Below are positions 1-8,583 of a stretch of 44,741 nucleotides of DNA, in pieces. The number at the start of each line of letters is the position of its first letter. Positions within the stretch are counted from its first letter, which is position 1. The translations under genes were made by a program, and so were the position numbers. The notes under the pieces were generated by a model. That model did not search any database, was not told the DNA's origin, and saw nothing but the letters and a program-made list of their open reading frames with translations. Source of the DNA: CAYUNA01 sp047629355 (GTDB lineage Bacteria; Bacteroidota; Bacteroidia; Chitinophagales; Saprospiraceae); contig JBLHWU010000012.1 in the NCBI GenBank assembly GCA_047629355.1, forward strand, positions 1 to 44,741. Reading direction: 5' to 3'.

Positions 1-201
1 CCTTTTCCCTTCTAAAAAACACAAAAAATAGTTCCGTAACGAAGGCTATGCAACGATTTTTTGAATTCTTTAAAAGAAAAAATTACGGCGCATTATGGTC
101 CAACTTATTAAATCGTTTTTACTAAGGTATTTATAAAATGGTTAATTAATTAGGCGTTATTTTTTTTACACAAAAAATCATTTGAAAACTCAGAATTAAA
201 C

Positions 202-2520
202 GTGAAATATTTTATCATTATATGGTTTTCGATACTAGGTATTTCCAGTATTTCTTTTGCGCAAACGACGCAAAAAGCAAAGCCTGTGGAGCTTGAATTT
301 ATCCCACAAGGAGGGTTTTACGATAAAGATATTGCGGTTGAACTGTTCTTACCAAATGCCAAAATTTACTACACTACGGACGGGAGTAAACCCCGACCTT
401 CCGCTTCTCGACGCTACAAAAAGCCTATATTTTTGGACTCTACCGCAGTCATTCGCGCCATTGCTTTTATTGATGGAAAAACGACGAATGCCTTTAGCCA
501 TACCTATTTTAGGAACGAACCAGAGTCCACAATTCCTGTCATTTCTTTGTCGATTGAAGCAAGTGCGCTTTTTGATTTGGAACATGGTCTGTTTATGAAA
601 GGCAACAATGCGGTGGATAGTTTGTGGCGAAAACCGGGAGCTAATTTTTGGAGTAGAAGAGAGACATCCCTTAATGTTGAAATCTTTGAGCCAGACGGGA
701 ATTGTGTTTATCGCAGTCTTTCTGGGATGCGTGTTTTTGGTGGAATGAGTCGGTTGTTTCCACAAAAATCAATAGCGATTGTAGCGCGAAAACGATATGG
801 GAAAAAACGCATCAAGCATAAGTTTTATGGCAAAGGGCATTTGAAAAAATTCAAGTATTTAGTGCTGCGAAATTCGGGAAGTGACTTTGGAAAAACCCAT
901 TTTCGGGATGCGCTAATGACGAGTTTGGTAGAAGACTGGGATTTGGAAAAGCAAGATTATCAACCTGCTCACACTTATATTAACGGTAAATATTGGGGGA
1001 TTTACAACATACGAGAAAAAGTGAATCGGTATTTCGTAGCAGGTAAGCAGGAAGTGCATAAAGACAGCATTGATTTACTAGAGCATCATGGCATTCGGAA
1101 GCGTGGCAGTAAAAAACATTATACTCGATTGTTGAGGTTCTTGAAAAAAAATGACCTTACTGATGCAGCTAATTACACATGGATTGGTTCTCAAATGGAA
1201 ATTGACAATTTTATTGATTTTCAAATAGCGCAAATTTATTTTGACAATCAAGATGCTGGTGGAAATATTAAATATTGGCGACCGCAGACCCCCGAAGGCA
1301 AATGGCGATGGATTTTATATGATACGGATTATGGCTTTGGTTTGCATCAAAAAAATGCTTTTAAAAATAATAGTTTGGCTTTTCATACGAATCCTGATGG
1401 GCCATTCTGGCCGAATCCTTCTTGGAGTACCTTGATTTTGAGAAAATTATTAACAAATGAAGAATTTCAGCATCAGTTTCTCAATCGCTTTGCGGACCGG
1501 TTGAATACGTCATTTGAAAGTATGACAGTTCTGCAAAAAATCGAAGAATTTTATTTGACTTTAAAACCTGAGATGAAGCGACATCATCAACGGTGGCGGT
1601 TACGGAGAACGACTTGGGAGAATGAGGTGAAGGTCTTACAGCAGTTTGCAGAGAATCGCCCCGAGTATGTTTGGACGCATTTAAATGACCAGTTTCAGCC
1701 AGGAGATTTGAAGGGTTTGAAATTGGAAATTTCGCACGGCGGGCATATTATTTTAAACAAAAATTTGCGCATTGACGGAGGTTTTGTAGGGCAATATTTT
1801 CAAAATATTCCAATTAAATTAGAAGCAGTGCCGCATTTGGGCTATCGTTTTTCGCATTGGGAAGGTATTGAAATAAATGGAGAAGCAAAGGAATTGACCT
1901 TGCAATTGAATAGCAATAAACAACTTTTTCGCGCCGTTTTTGAAAAATATGAGCATCCGTTGGCGGATAGAGTCATCATCAATGAAATTAGTTGCAACAA
2001 TCAAGAGACGGGCGACTGGGTCGAAATTTATAATTATACAGATGAAAAAGTGAACTTGAATGGTTGGATGTTTACCGATACTAAAAATGAATTTTACTTT
2101 CCAAATGTCAACCTTAACGCGCAGGATTACCTGATTTTATGTGAAGATTCGGTTGCTTTTAAAAAAGCATTTCCAAAGGCGTATAATCTTGTCGGCAGCC
2201 TTGGTTTTGGTTTGAATAAACGGCACGAAACGCTGAAATTATTCGCACCCGGTGGCGCAGGTGTAGATAGCATAGCGTACGCGATAGAACCGATGGATTC
2301 AATTTTTACGCTTAACTTATTGCTACCGTGGTTTGATAATGGTGATTCTGAAAACTGGGAAGTCCTTCGAGGTTTCGGGACGCCCAACAGTGCCAATGCT
2401 TACTATGTGCAGAGCACCTTACAGGCGCGGCGAGATTTATGGATGCAGATGGGATTGGCGGCGGCGGTAGCGATTATTTGTATTATGTTATTGGTCCTGC
2501 GGAGTCGGAAGATGATTTAA
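202..2520 (+). CDS. CotH-family protein with chitobiase-like, lamin-tail and C-terminal membrane segments
   Basis: Probable exported, membrane-anchored surface protein of 772 aa starting at GTG. A signal peptide spans about residues 1-20 (ends SFAQ). Residues 35-104 resemble the chitobiase/hexosaminidase C-terminal domain (YYTTDGSKP). Residues 110-500 form a CotH-type kinase fold, with DNQDAGGNIKYWR (D351) and WILYDTDYGFG (D374, D376) where CotH kinases keep catalytic and metal-binding aspartates. Residues 510-585 look like an Ig/repeat-type domain (GYRFSHWEG). Residues 591-700 form a lamin-tail domain (INEISCN, DWVEIYN). A hydrophobic helix at about 750-768 is followed by basic residues RSRKMI, so the C-terminus is probably anchored in a membrane. 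Kinase activity is known for CotH of spore coats; what bacterial surface versions modify is not known to me. The gene stands alone, followed by a tandem repeat. Confidence 0.85.
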   Translation: MKYFIIIWFSILGISSISFAQTTQKAKPVELEFIPQGGFYDKDIAVELFLPNAKIYYTTDGSKPRPSASRRYKKPIFLDSTAVIRAIAFIDGKTTNAFSHTYFRNEPESTIPVISLSIEASALFDLEHGLFMKGNNAVDSLWRKPGANFWSRRETSLNVEIFEPDGNCVYRSLSGMRVFGGMSRLFPQKSIAIVARKRYGKKRIKHKFYGKGHLKKFKYLVLRNSGSDFGKTHFRDALMTSLVEDWDLEKQDYQPAHTYINGKYWGIYNIREKVNRYFVAGKQEVHKDSIDLLEHHGIRKRGSKKHYTRLLRFLKKNDLTDAANYTWIGSQMEIDNFIDFQIAQIYFDNQDAGGNIKYWRPQTPEGKWRWILYDTDYGFGLHQKNAFKNNSLAFHTNPDGPFWPNPSWSTLILRKLLTNEEFQHQFLNRFADRLNTSFESMTVLQKIEEFYLTLKPEMKRHHQRWRLRRTTWENEVKVLQQFAENRPEYVWTHLNDQFQPGDLKGLKLEISHGGHIILNKNLRIDGGFVGQYFQNIPIKLEAVPHLGYRFSHWEGIEINGEAKELTLQLNSNKQLFRAVFEKYEHPLADRVIINEISCNNQETGDWVEIYNYTDEKVNLNGWMFTDTKNEFYFPNVNLNAQDYLILCEDSVAFKKAFPKAYNLVGSLGFGLNKRHETLKLFAPGGAGVDSIAYAIEPMDSIFTLNLLLPWFDNGDSENWEVLRGFGTPNSANAYYVQSTLQARRDLWMQMGLAAAVAIICIMLLVLRSRKMI

Positions 2521-2600
2521 GTTTTTTTAAAGTAATTAATCCTCAATTACAAAAACTCCAAAAATTGGTAACTACTCAGGTGGTTTTTAGTCTATTTGTA

Positions 2601-2707
2601 GTTAAAAGTAGTTAAAAGTAGTTAAAAGTAGTTAAAAGTAGTTAAAAGTAGTTAAAAGTAGTTAAAAGTAGTTAAAAGTAGTTAAAAGTAGTTAAAAGTA
2701 GTTAAAA
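2601..2707. repeat. 10-bp tandem repeat, 10 perfect copies
   Basis: The unit GTTAAAAGTA is repeated ten times without error from 2601 to 2700, followed by a partial unit (GTTAAAA). The period is about one turn of the DNA helix. It lies 80 bp after the CotH-type gene and is enclosed by an imperfect inverted repeat, TAACTACTCAGGT at 2569-2581 and ACCTGAGCAGTTA at 2827-2839. No reading frame uses it. Such perfect short arrays usually vary in copy number between strains. Confidence 0.95.
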
Positions 2708-2819
2708 TAATGTCTTCTAAGTTACGGAAATGTTAAAACATGATTTTTTGTCAAAAAATTGAGAGAATCAGACAAATATCATTTTTAAACAAATCTATAA
2801 ATAACTGATAATCAATAAA

Positions 2820-3200
2820 TTAAAATACCTGAGCAGTTACAAAAATTGGATAATGGTCAGAAATCGCCACTTCAATTTTTTCATATTTCAACAGTTTAAT
2901 GTTATCACTATAAAAAATATAGTCTAGTCGAAAATGCGGTAGTCCTCTTACATAAATTTGTCCCCATCCTGTCTGCATTTGCTTAAAACAATCTTTAAAC
3001 TCGTTTTGAAGTAAGTCAATTAAGGCAGCTTATGATAAACTGTTGAAATCACCTGCGATAATCGTCGGATATGGACTTGCTTTTGCGTGCGCCAACAATA
3101 TTTCAGCTTGCGATTGTCGCTCACAAAAGGTATCCAATAGCCCTATCGGATATCGGATACTTTTTACGGAATCTGTCAAAGAGCCATATTTTTTTTTAAT
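2820..3200 (-). pseudogene. Remnant of an endonuclease/exonuclease/phosphatase family gene
   Basis: Reading the minus strand gives an unmistakable C-terminal half of an EEP-family phosphodiesterase: AGDFNS, then HFRLDYIFYSDN, then AISDHYPIFVTAQVF and a stop at 2820-2822. These are the Mg-binding GDFN, the RLDY/RIDY and the catalytic SDHYP motifs. An in-frame TAA at 3030-3032 directly after GDFNSLS breaks the frame. Upstream the frame ends at a stop near 3206, just before a run of nine A on the minus strand; further upstream only a loosely matching hydrophobic stretch exists. The N-terminal half and start are therefore missing or unrecognisable. Intact relatives in Bacteroidota are membrane-anchored proteins of about 350 aa. 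Confidence 0.85.
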
Positions 3201-3351
3201 AATTCAAGTTTTTTTGAACAAAAGTAAAGTTTATCAAGCGGCAGGAGAGAGGTCAATTGAAAAAAATATTAGAAAAATCACAGCAATAGGCAGCACATTT
3301 GCACTTTCAATCGTAATAATTACGGTTTAAAGAAATAGGCGTTAAAATTGA

Positions 3352-3409
3352 AAAGCAGCCTCTTATTTACTCTCACTGGGTTTTATTTAAAAACCAAAGG
3401 GGCTGCTTT
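3352..3409 (-). terminator. Hairpin at the end of the potassium channel gene
   Basis: AAAGCAGCC (3352-3360) pairs perfectly with GGCTGCTTT (3401-3409). The loop holds a second A/T-rich stem. T-rich sequence follows on both strands (TTTCAATTTT on minus, GTTTCTTTTTAG on plus), so it may work in both directions. It lies 60 bp downstream of the stop of the minus-strand channel gene. Confidence 0.6.
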
Positions 3410-3471
3410 GTTTCTTTTTAGATGCAAAATTCTGGGTTTGAGCACTACGTTACTTTCCGCTTTTTTTAAAC

Positions 3472-4416
3472 TCACCTTATTTTTGTTGTTTCACTTAATT
3501 TATTCAAATCTAAAACTGTCGTTCCATTTTCCGGATAATACATTTTTTCAAAAGAAACATCCCATTCGACTTCTTCCCAAATATAGGAACTATTCGAATG
3601 CACAATTTGCGCGTACGTCTCATCATGTCCTTCGACCAAGACTAAAATTTCGATTTGCATTTTCTTACAATCCCGAGCTGTTTTGTTGTAAAGCGGACTG
3701 TTTTTGTTAATTGGATGCACCAAAGTCCAGTTAAGTGGAAATAAAAAGACAGTACTTCTTTCCAATTCCAAATTAGCAAAATGTCGCTTTTGAATGCCAT
3801 CAACTTCTTCGTGCCAAGCCATCGTCAGGCGTGCATTGAGGTCAATTATTTTATTATCACGGCAGTTAACAATACGAACTTGTAGACTATTCAAATCCGA
3901 TTCGTAAGGAGAAATAATTGCTTTTTCACTAAATGCAATACTTGATTTTGGACTTGAAAAACGAGCAAAAAGTAGTCCCGTAAACAAGGCAAAAGCCATC
4001 AAGCCAATTATTGCATCCATCGACGCTATAATATTAGCTGCGAGACCAGATGGACTCATTGCGCCATAACCAACAGTCGTAAAGGTTTGAACGCTAAAAA
4101 AGAAGGCGTGTAGAAAATTACCAACCATTCCGTGTTCCTCATGTACGCCCGAAATATTCTCAATGCCAATGCAAACAAATAACGCCGCAAAACCCGCATT
4201 TATCAAAATGTAGATGACTAAAATAAGACACAGAAATTTTGTCCACGACATTTCCACCAAATCCTGATATGGCGTCCATGCTTTGATACCCGTGCGCTCG
4301 ACATTAAAACTGCCGTCTTGCCGAATTAGCCGCCCTTGTGTCGCGTCGATTTGGTTGCCGAAGCCCAAATCATCCCCCGCTTTAGGATGGCTATTAAATG
4401 GGTTGTGGAAGTTCAT
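3472..4416 (-). CDS. Inward-rectifier (Kir/KirBac-type) potassium channel
   Basis: Encodes a 314-aa inner-membrane potassium channel. After a soluble N-terminus, the first helix is at about 60-82, a pore loop carries the selectivity filter TTVGYG at about 113-118, and the second helix is at about 128-152. The C-terminal 150 residues form the cytoplasmic immunoglobulin-like domain of the Kir family (RIVNCRDNKIIDLNARLTM, LNWTLVHPI, YAQIVHSNSSYIW). Prokaryotic members are usually 300-340 aa, so the gene is complete. I chose the ATG at 4414-4416 because the N-terminus then begins MNFHNPF; an in-frame ATG 12 codons upstream (4452) is possible. The gene stands alone, with palindromic sequence upstream and a hairpin downstream. 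Confidence 0.92.
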   Translation of the reverse strand: MNFHNPFNSHPKAGDDLGFGNQIDATQGRLIRQDGSFNVERTGIKAWTPYQDLVEMSWTKFLCLILVIYILINAGFAALFVCIGIENISGVHEEHGMVGNFLHAFFFSVQTFTTVGYGAMSPSGLAANIIASMDAIIGLMAFALFTGLLFARFSSPKSSIAFSEKAIISPYESDLNSLQVRIVNCRDNKIIDLNARLTMAWHEEVDGIQKRHFANLELERSTVFLFPLNWTLVHPINKNSPLYNKTARDCKKMQIEILVLVEGHDETYAQIVHSNSSYIWEEVEWDVSFEKMYYPENGTTVLDLNKLSETTKIR

Positions 4417-4495
4417 TTTGAAATGTTTTTGATAAAATTTGTTATATGTCAAATTCTTTAAAGATATTTAGGCTTTCAATGGTTGTAAGGACTCA

Positions 4496-4652
4496 AGTAA
4501 CTCGGGTTTTCAATCCGAGCAGTTGTCTTTTCGGGTTTCTAACCCGAAGTTAGTCATCTCCCTAAGTATCAACTAAAAAACAGAATTATAGTTATTATAT
4601 TGGTGGTTTGAAACCCTAATGATTACTTCTCGGATTGAAAATCTGAGTTACT
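4496..4652. repeat. Intergenic inverted repeat with inner hairpin
   Basis: Between the divergent channel and M28 genes, AACTCGGGTTTTCAATCC at 4499-4516 is mirrored by a nearly identical reverse complement at 4629-4649 (19 of 21 bases pair). Between them lies a perfect hairpin, TCGGGTT-TCT-AACCCGA (4531-4547). The arms are built from the same CGGGTTTnnAAYCCGAG word. This is probably a dispersed palindromic repeat; it may also shape transcripts from either gene. Confidence 0.7.
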
Positions 4653-4714
4653 GAAATTAGGGATTAATGGTTAATGTGAGGCGCGACCAAGTTTTGATTA
4701 CGTAAATTTAGACA

Positions 4715-5722
4715 ATGAATTTTTTAAAAAAATATTTATCGCTGATTTTTATTGGAGTTTTATTGTTTTCAATAGGTTGTGATGACGATTCACCGCCACC
4801 GCCGCCACTTGTGAAAGAAACACCGTTTTCCGTCCCTAAGTTTTCGAGTGATTCAACTTATCAATTTATTGAAAAACAGTTGAGTTTTGGCCCGCGTGTA
4901 CCGAATACGAAAGCGCATCAGGCTTGTAAGAATTGGTTAGTCAATCAATTCAAAACATTCGATGCAACCGTAATTGAGCAAGATTTTACCGCAACAGCTT
5001 ATAATGGAAAAGTGTTAAAAGGCACGAATATCATTGCGCAATACAATCCTGAGATGAAGAAGCGATTGGTTTTTGCAGCGCACTGGGATTCCCGGCATGT
5101 GGCGGATTCTCCAATTAATGAAGAGCGCAAAAAAGAGCCGATTTTAGCAGCAGATGATGGCGGTAGTGGAGTAGCGGTGTTATTAGAAATTGGTCGCGTT
5201 TTGCAAGCGAACGGTTTGAAGAATATGGGCGTTGATTTGATTCTTTTCGATGCCGAAGATTATGGTGATGACAACCGCGAGAATGCCAATATGGACTCAT
5301 GGTGTTTGGGTTCACGCTATTGGTCAAAGAATTTACACGCAGAAAACTATCGTCCGAAATACGGCGTTTTATTAGATATGGTCGGTTCAAAAGGAGCGAC
5401 TTTCCCCAAAGAAGTCAAGTCTATGCGCTACGCTCCTGCTGTTGTTGAAAAAATTTGGGGACTGGCACAAGCGAAAGGTTATGGCAATTATTTTACCAAT
5501 AATCGACGCGAAGTAGGCATTGACGATCACGTTCCTGTGAATATCAACGCCAAGATTCCGATGATTGACATTATCAATATGTCGCAAGAAACGCAGACGG
5601 GTTTTGGGCTGCATTGGCATACGCATGATGACAATATGGAGGTGATTAGTAAAAGAACCTTAGATGTGGTCGGGAAAATGATGCTGGAAGTGATTTATCG
5701 AGAAGCAGCAGGAAAACTTTAA
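4715..5722 (+). CDS. M28-family zinc peptidase lipoprotein, glutaminyl-peptide cyclotransferase type
   Basis: A 335-aa lipoprotein: residues 1-21 form a signal peptide with lipobox LFSIGC (Cys22), followed by a proline run. The rest is an M28-type alpha/beta zinc fold. Visible metal and catalytic positions are AAHWDSR (H123), ADDGGSG (D147/D148), DAEDYGD (E181, the general base position), LLDMVGS (D221) and HWHTHDD (H302/H304). The pattern DDGGSG...DAED...WHTHDD resembles glutaminyl cyclases, which form pyroglutamate at protein N-termini, more than aminopeptidases. Which of the two activities it has cannot be decided from sequence alone. It acts outside the cytoplasm. A palindrome follows directly and separates it from the aldehyde dehydrogenase gene 111 bp downstream. 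Confidence 0.88.
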   Translation: MNFLKKYLSLIFIGVLLFSIGCDDDSPPPPPLVKETPFSVPKFSSDSTYQFIEKQLSFGPRVPNTKAHQACKNWLVNQFKTFDATVIEQDFTATAYNGKVLKGTNIIAQYNPEMKKRLVFAAHWDSRHVADSPINEERKKEPILAADDGGSGVAVLLEIGRVLQANGLKNMGVDLILFDAEDYGDDNRENANMDSWCLGSRYWSKNLHAENYRPKYGVLLDMVGSKGATFPKEVKSMRYAPAVVEKIWGLAQAKGYGNYFTNNRREVGIDDHVPVNINAKIPMIDIINMSQETQTGFGLHWHTHDDNMEVISKRTLDVVGKMMLEVIYREAAGKL

Positions 5723-5729
5723 AAATGAA

Positions 5730-5822
5730 AGGTCAGAGGTCAGAACACTTCGTTGTCAGAAGTCAGAAAGACCGCTTTAGATTCTGACTTCTGGCAATAA
5801 AATGGTCTGACATCTGACCTCT
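5730..5822. repeat. Nested palindrome of TCAGAAG-type words
   Basis: AGGTCAGAGGTCAGA at 5730-5744 pairs with its near reverse complement at 5806-5820. Inside, TGTCAGAAGTCAGAA (5754-5768) pairs with 5782-5796. The arms consist of repeated (A/T)GTCAGA words. It fills the gap between the M28 gene and the aldehyde dehydrogenase gene and could end or process the upstream transcript. Confidence 0.75.
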
Positions 5823-5833
5823 AAAATAAAAAA

Positions 5834-7285
5834 ATGGCAAACGAAAAATACATCAAAAATTACATTAGCGGGACGTTATTGCCTGCGGAGTCGGGGGAAT
5901 ATTTGGACAATTATAACCCTTCGACGGGTAAAGTTTATTCGCATATTCCTGATTCTGACGAACGAGATGTGCAGCGGGCGTATCAGGCGGCGGAGAAGGC
6001 ATTTCTGAGTTGGTCGAAATGTGGGACGCAGAAGCGATTTCGGATTTTGAATCGAATTGCAGATATTTTGGAGCAGGATTTGGACAAATTCGCACGAGCA
6101 GAGAGTACGGATTCGGGCAAACCACTGAGCATGTCAAATACAGTGGACATACCTAGAGCGGCGGCTAATTTTCGGTTTTTTGCGACGGCGATTTTGCATT
6201 TTAGTTCAGAATCACACCATATGGAAGGTGAGGCGATTAACTTTACAATGCGACAACCGATTGGTGTGGTGGGCTGTATTTCACCTTGGAATTTACCCTT
6301 GTATTTATTTACTTGGAAAATTGCGCCTGCTTTAGCAACGGGCAATTGCGTGGTTGCCAAACCGTCAGAAATGACACCAATGACTGCCTTTTTATTATCA
6401 AAAGCGTGTATCGAAGCTGGCTTGCCTCCAGGTGTTTTGAATATCGTGCACGGCTTAGGACCGAAGGCAGGACAGGCGATAGTGGAACATCCCTTGATTA
6501 AAGCGATTTCTTTCACAGGCGGCACAGCGACGGGTAAGCATATTATCAAAACGGCAGGACCGATGTTTAAGAAATTGTCGCTCGAATTGGGTGGTAAAAA
6601 CCCAAATATCATCTTCGCCGATTGTGATTTTGACCAAATGATGGTCAATACGTTGCGGTCTTCTTTTTCTAATAATGGTCAAATTTGTCTTTGTGGGTCA
6701 AGAATTTATGTGGAACGCCCCTTGTATGAACGCTTCCGGGAAGAGTTTGTCAAACGGACAAATTTTCTAAAAACAGGCGACCCTTTTTCAAATGTAACTG
6801 ACCTCGGCGCGATATCTTCTAAAGCGCATTTAGAAAAAGTACAAAGCTATATTTCCCTAGCGGAAGTAGAAGGCGGAACGGTACTTTGCGGCGGGACGAC
6901 GGTTGATATGGAAGGCGATTTGGCAGAAGGTTATTATCTCCGACCGACGATTATTGAGGGCTTGTCTAACGATTGCCGAACGAATCAAGAAGAAATTTTT
7001 GGACCAGTAGTGACCATCCAACCGTTTGATACGAGGGAAGAAGCGGTTGCACTTGCGAATGGTACTCAATATGGTCTTTCCGCGACTGTATGGACAAAAG
7101 ATATTACTCGCGCCAATCGCATGGCGGAACAATTACAAGCAGGTATTGTGTGGGTGAATTGCTGGATGGTGCGTGATTTGCGGACGCCATTTGGAGGCGT
7201 GAAAAGCTCAGGAATCGGGCGTGAAGGTGGATTGGAAGTGTTGCGCTTTTTTACAGAAGCGAAGAATGTTTGCGTGAAGTATTAG
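5834..7285 (+). CDS. NAD-dependent aldehyde dehydrogenase, 2-aminomuconate/2-hydroxymuconate semialdehyde type
   Basis: A 483-aa cytoplasmic enzyme of the ALDH superfamily that oxidises an aldehyde to a carboxylate with NAD(P). Seen: the cofactor loop FTGGTATG, the general base in LELGGKN (Glu251) and the nucleophile in NNGQICLCGSR (Cys285), plus EEIFGPVV and the C-terminal FGGVKSSGIGREGG. The GQICLCGSR context resembles the ALDH8 / 2-aminomuconic semialdehyde dehydrogenase branch, which acts in tryptophan-kynurenine or aromatic breakdown. That substrate assignment is inferred; no kynurenine gene is in this window. Length is normal. The start gives MANEKYIKNYISG, a typical N-terminus. The gene ends just before a 37-bp palindrome. 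Confidence 0.9.
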   Translation: MANEKYIKNYISGTLLPAESGEYLDNYNPSTGKVYSHIPDSDERDVQRAYQAAEKAFLSWSKCGTQKRFRILNRIADILEQDLDKFARAESTDSGKPLSMSNTVDIPRAAANFRFFATAILHFSSESHHMEGEAINFTMRQPIGVVGCISPWNLPLYLFTWKIAPALATGNCVVAKPSEMTPMTAFLLSKACIEAGLPPGVLNIVHGLGPKAGQAIVEHPLIKAISFTGGTATGKHIIKTAGPMFKKLSLELGGKNPNIIFADCDFDQMMVNTLRSSFSNNGQICLCGSRIYVERPLYERFREEFVKRTNFLKTGDPFSNVTDLGAISSKAHLEKVQSYISLAEVEGGTVLCGGTTVDMEGDLAEGYYLRPTIIEGLSNDCRTNQEEIFGPVVTIQPFDTREEAVALANGTQYGLSATVWTKDITRANRMAEQLQAGIVWVNCWMVRDLRTPFGGVKSSGIGREGGLEVLRFFTEAKNVCVKY

Positions 7286-7288
7286 GGA

Positions 7289-7380
7289 TTAATTCGATTG
7301 ATGGGATTATTTTGATTAACTCGATTAGGCTACTGCGCCAAAAATCGAGTTAATCAAAATAATCCCATCAATCGAATTAA
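7289..7380. terminator. Perfect 37-bp inverted repeat between convergent genes
   Basis: The arms 7289-7325 and 7344-7380 are exact reverse complements over 37 bases, with an 18-nt loop. The left arm begins TTAATTCGATTGATGGG. The stops of the aldehyde dehydrogenase gene (plus) and the small membrane protein gene (minus, 7385) lie just outside. It probably works as a bidirectional terminator or RNA-end protecting hairpin, although there is no classical long T run. The perfection of the arms points to recent formation or to correction between the arms. Confidence 0.8.
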
Positions 7381-7384
7381 TAAA

Positions 7385-7831
7385 TTACTCTCCATCCACT
7401 TGTTCGACTTTCGTTACAAAGTACTTCGTGTCTCCACAAAAGTCTAATTGAAAATATTTTTCGACATATCGTAGTTTTACTTTTGAACCTTCATCTACGG
7501 CTTTTTCAATTTCTTTTACGACGGTTTCATCTTCTACTGAAAAAGACCAGACCGTTGTTGCCATATCGCCATCTCCTCCTCCATCAGAGAATCCACCAAC
7601 ATTAAGTTCGCCTTCCCACGTTTTGAAAACAAGACCTTTTTTGCTCAATTTCATCACATTTCCAGCGCGATAACCTTCGCTATAACTACCAAAAACGAAG
7701 TAGCTCGCCACCGCGATTAGTAACAAAATTAGAATAACACCGCCAATTTTTAGGCGAGAGATTATTTTTTTAAAAAGAGATGGTTTCTTTTTCTCTTCCT
7801 TTTTTTCAGTTGTTGGAATGTATGTTGCCAT
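7385..7831 (-). CDS. Conserved hypothetical protein with one membrane helix
   Basis: A 148-aa protein of unknown function. A charged N-terminus (TTEKKEEKKKPSLFKK) precedes one hydrophobic helix at about residues 30-48, so the remaining 100 residues are probably periplasmic. The region just after the helix, SEGYRAGNVMKLSKKGLVFK, followed by TWEGEL, resembles a small conserved family in Bacteroidota that databases sometimes mislabel as 6-phosphogluconate dehydrogenase; I see no dehydrogenase motif. A Gly/Asp loop (GGFSDGGGDGD) is also visible. It converges with the aldehyde dehydrogenase gene across a perfect palindrome. Its upstream neighbour is divergent. Confidence 0.75.
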   Translation of the reverse strand: MATYIPTTEKKEEKKKPSLFKKIISRLKIGGVILILLLIAVASYFVFGSYSEGYRAGNVMKLSKKGLVFKTWEGELNVGGFSDGGGDGDMATTVWSFSVEDETVVKEIEKAVDEGSKVKLRYVEKYFQLDFCGDTKYFVTKVEQVDGE

Positions 7832-7957
7832 GATTGATATTTTTATTTTAAATGCAAAGATAGAAAGAAAGGGAGGTTTTGTTGTTGAATTTCAAAAACT
7901 TTTACTTGTTTGAAATGTCTATACTTTCGATTCATTTATAAAAACAGCTTATATTCA

Positions 7958-8494
7958 ATGATAACTATAATTTGCGGTACGAACCGCCCAAACAGCGAAA
8001 CTGCCAAGTTTTCCAAAAAATATTTCGACCTTTTGAAAGCCAAAGGTACGGATGTTAAATTATTGGAATTAGAAAAAATACCGCACGATTGGTTTTTTGC
8101 AGAGATGTACGATTCTAAAAAACAAGCGGAAAGCATCGCTAAGGTTCAGGAAGAATATTTCTTCTCAGCGGATAAATTATTGTTTGTTTCACCAGAATAC
8201 AACGGAAGTTTTCCAGGTGTTTTGAAGCTATTTTTAGATGCGATTTCTATTCGAGAATATCCACGTAATTTTAAAAATAAAAAAGCAGCGTTGAGTGGAA
8301 TTGCTTCTGGGCGTGCGGGTAATTTGCGGGGAATTGACCATTTAACAGGCGTTTTACACCATGTAGGAACAACGGTGATGCCACAGAATTTACCGATTTC
8401 TTCTATTGGGGGTTTGAAAAATGAAGATGGAGAGATTAACGAGGCAACTGAGAAATTAATGGGAGCGTTTTTGGATACGTTCTTAGCGTTTTAA
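7958..8494 (+). CDS. NADPH-dependent FMN reductase family flavoprotein
   Basis: A 178-aa cytoplasmic flavodoxin-fold oxidoreductase. The first strand and phosphate loop MITIICGTNRPNSETAKF bind the FMN phosphate, and SPEYNGSFPGVLKLFLDAIS is the family signature that contacts the flavin. Family members (azoreductase, chromate or quinone reductases) reduce substrates with NAD(P)H; the substrate here is unknown. I chose ATG 7958 because the beta strand starts there; the frame is open 16 codons further upstream (7910), but that stretch has no family resemblance. Single gene, closed by a palindrome shared with the end of ileS. Confidence 0.88.
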   Translation: MITIICGTNRPNSETAKFSKKYFDLLKAKGTDVKLLELEKIPHDWFFAEMYDSKKQAESIAKVQEEYFFSADKLLFVSPEYNGSFPGVLKLFLDAISIREYPRNFKNKKAALSGIASGRAGNLRGIDHLTGVLHHVGTTVMPQNLPISSIGGLKNEDGEINEATEKLMGAFLDTFLAF

Positions 8495-8501
8495 AAAATT
8501 G

Positions 8502-8583
8502 AAAAATAGGAGTTATGAACGATAAATGATGAATACTCGCATGCAAGCAGTTCATCATTTATCATTCATAACTCCTCATTTTT
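8502..8583. terminator. Long palindrome between FMN reductase and ileS
   Basis: The arms 8502-8533 and 8551-8583 pair over about 31 of 33 positions (core AGGAGTTATGAA and GATAAATGATGAA). A/T runs sit on both outer sides, so it may act in both directions. The ileS stop codon (8583-8585) touches the right arm. Confidence 0.75.

Noticed and set aside
2601..2707. Possible CRISPR array
   Set aside because: The unit is 10 bp with no spacers; CRISPR repeats are 24 bp or longer with unique spacers between them, and no cas gene is near.
3043..3330. Plus-strand open frame of 95 codons
   Set aside because: The minus strand of the same region encodes the readable EEP remnant; the plus frame has no features.
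5983..6648. A 221-codon open frame antisense to the aldehyde dehydrogenase gene
   Set aside because: It lies entirely within a gene with intact ALDH motifs; its translation has no family features and mirrors the codon bias of the real gene.
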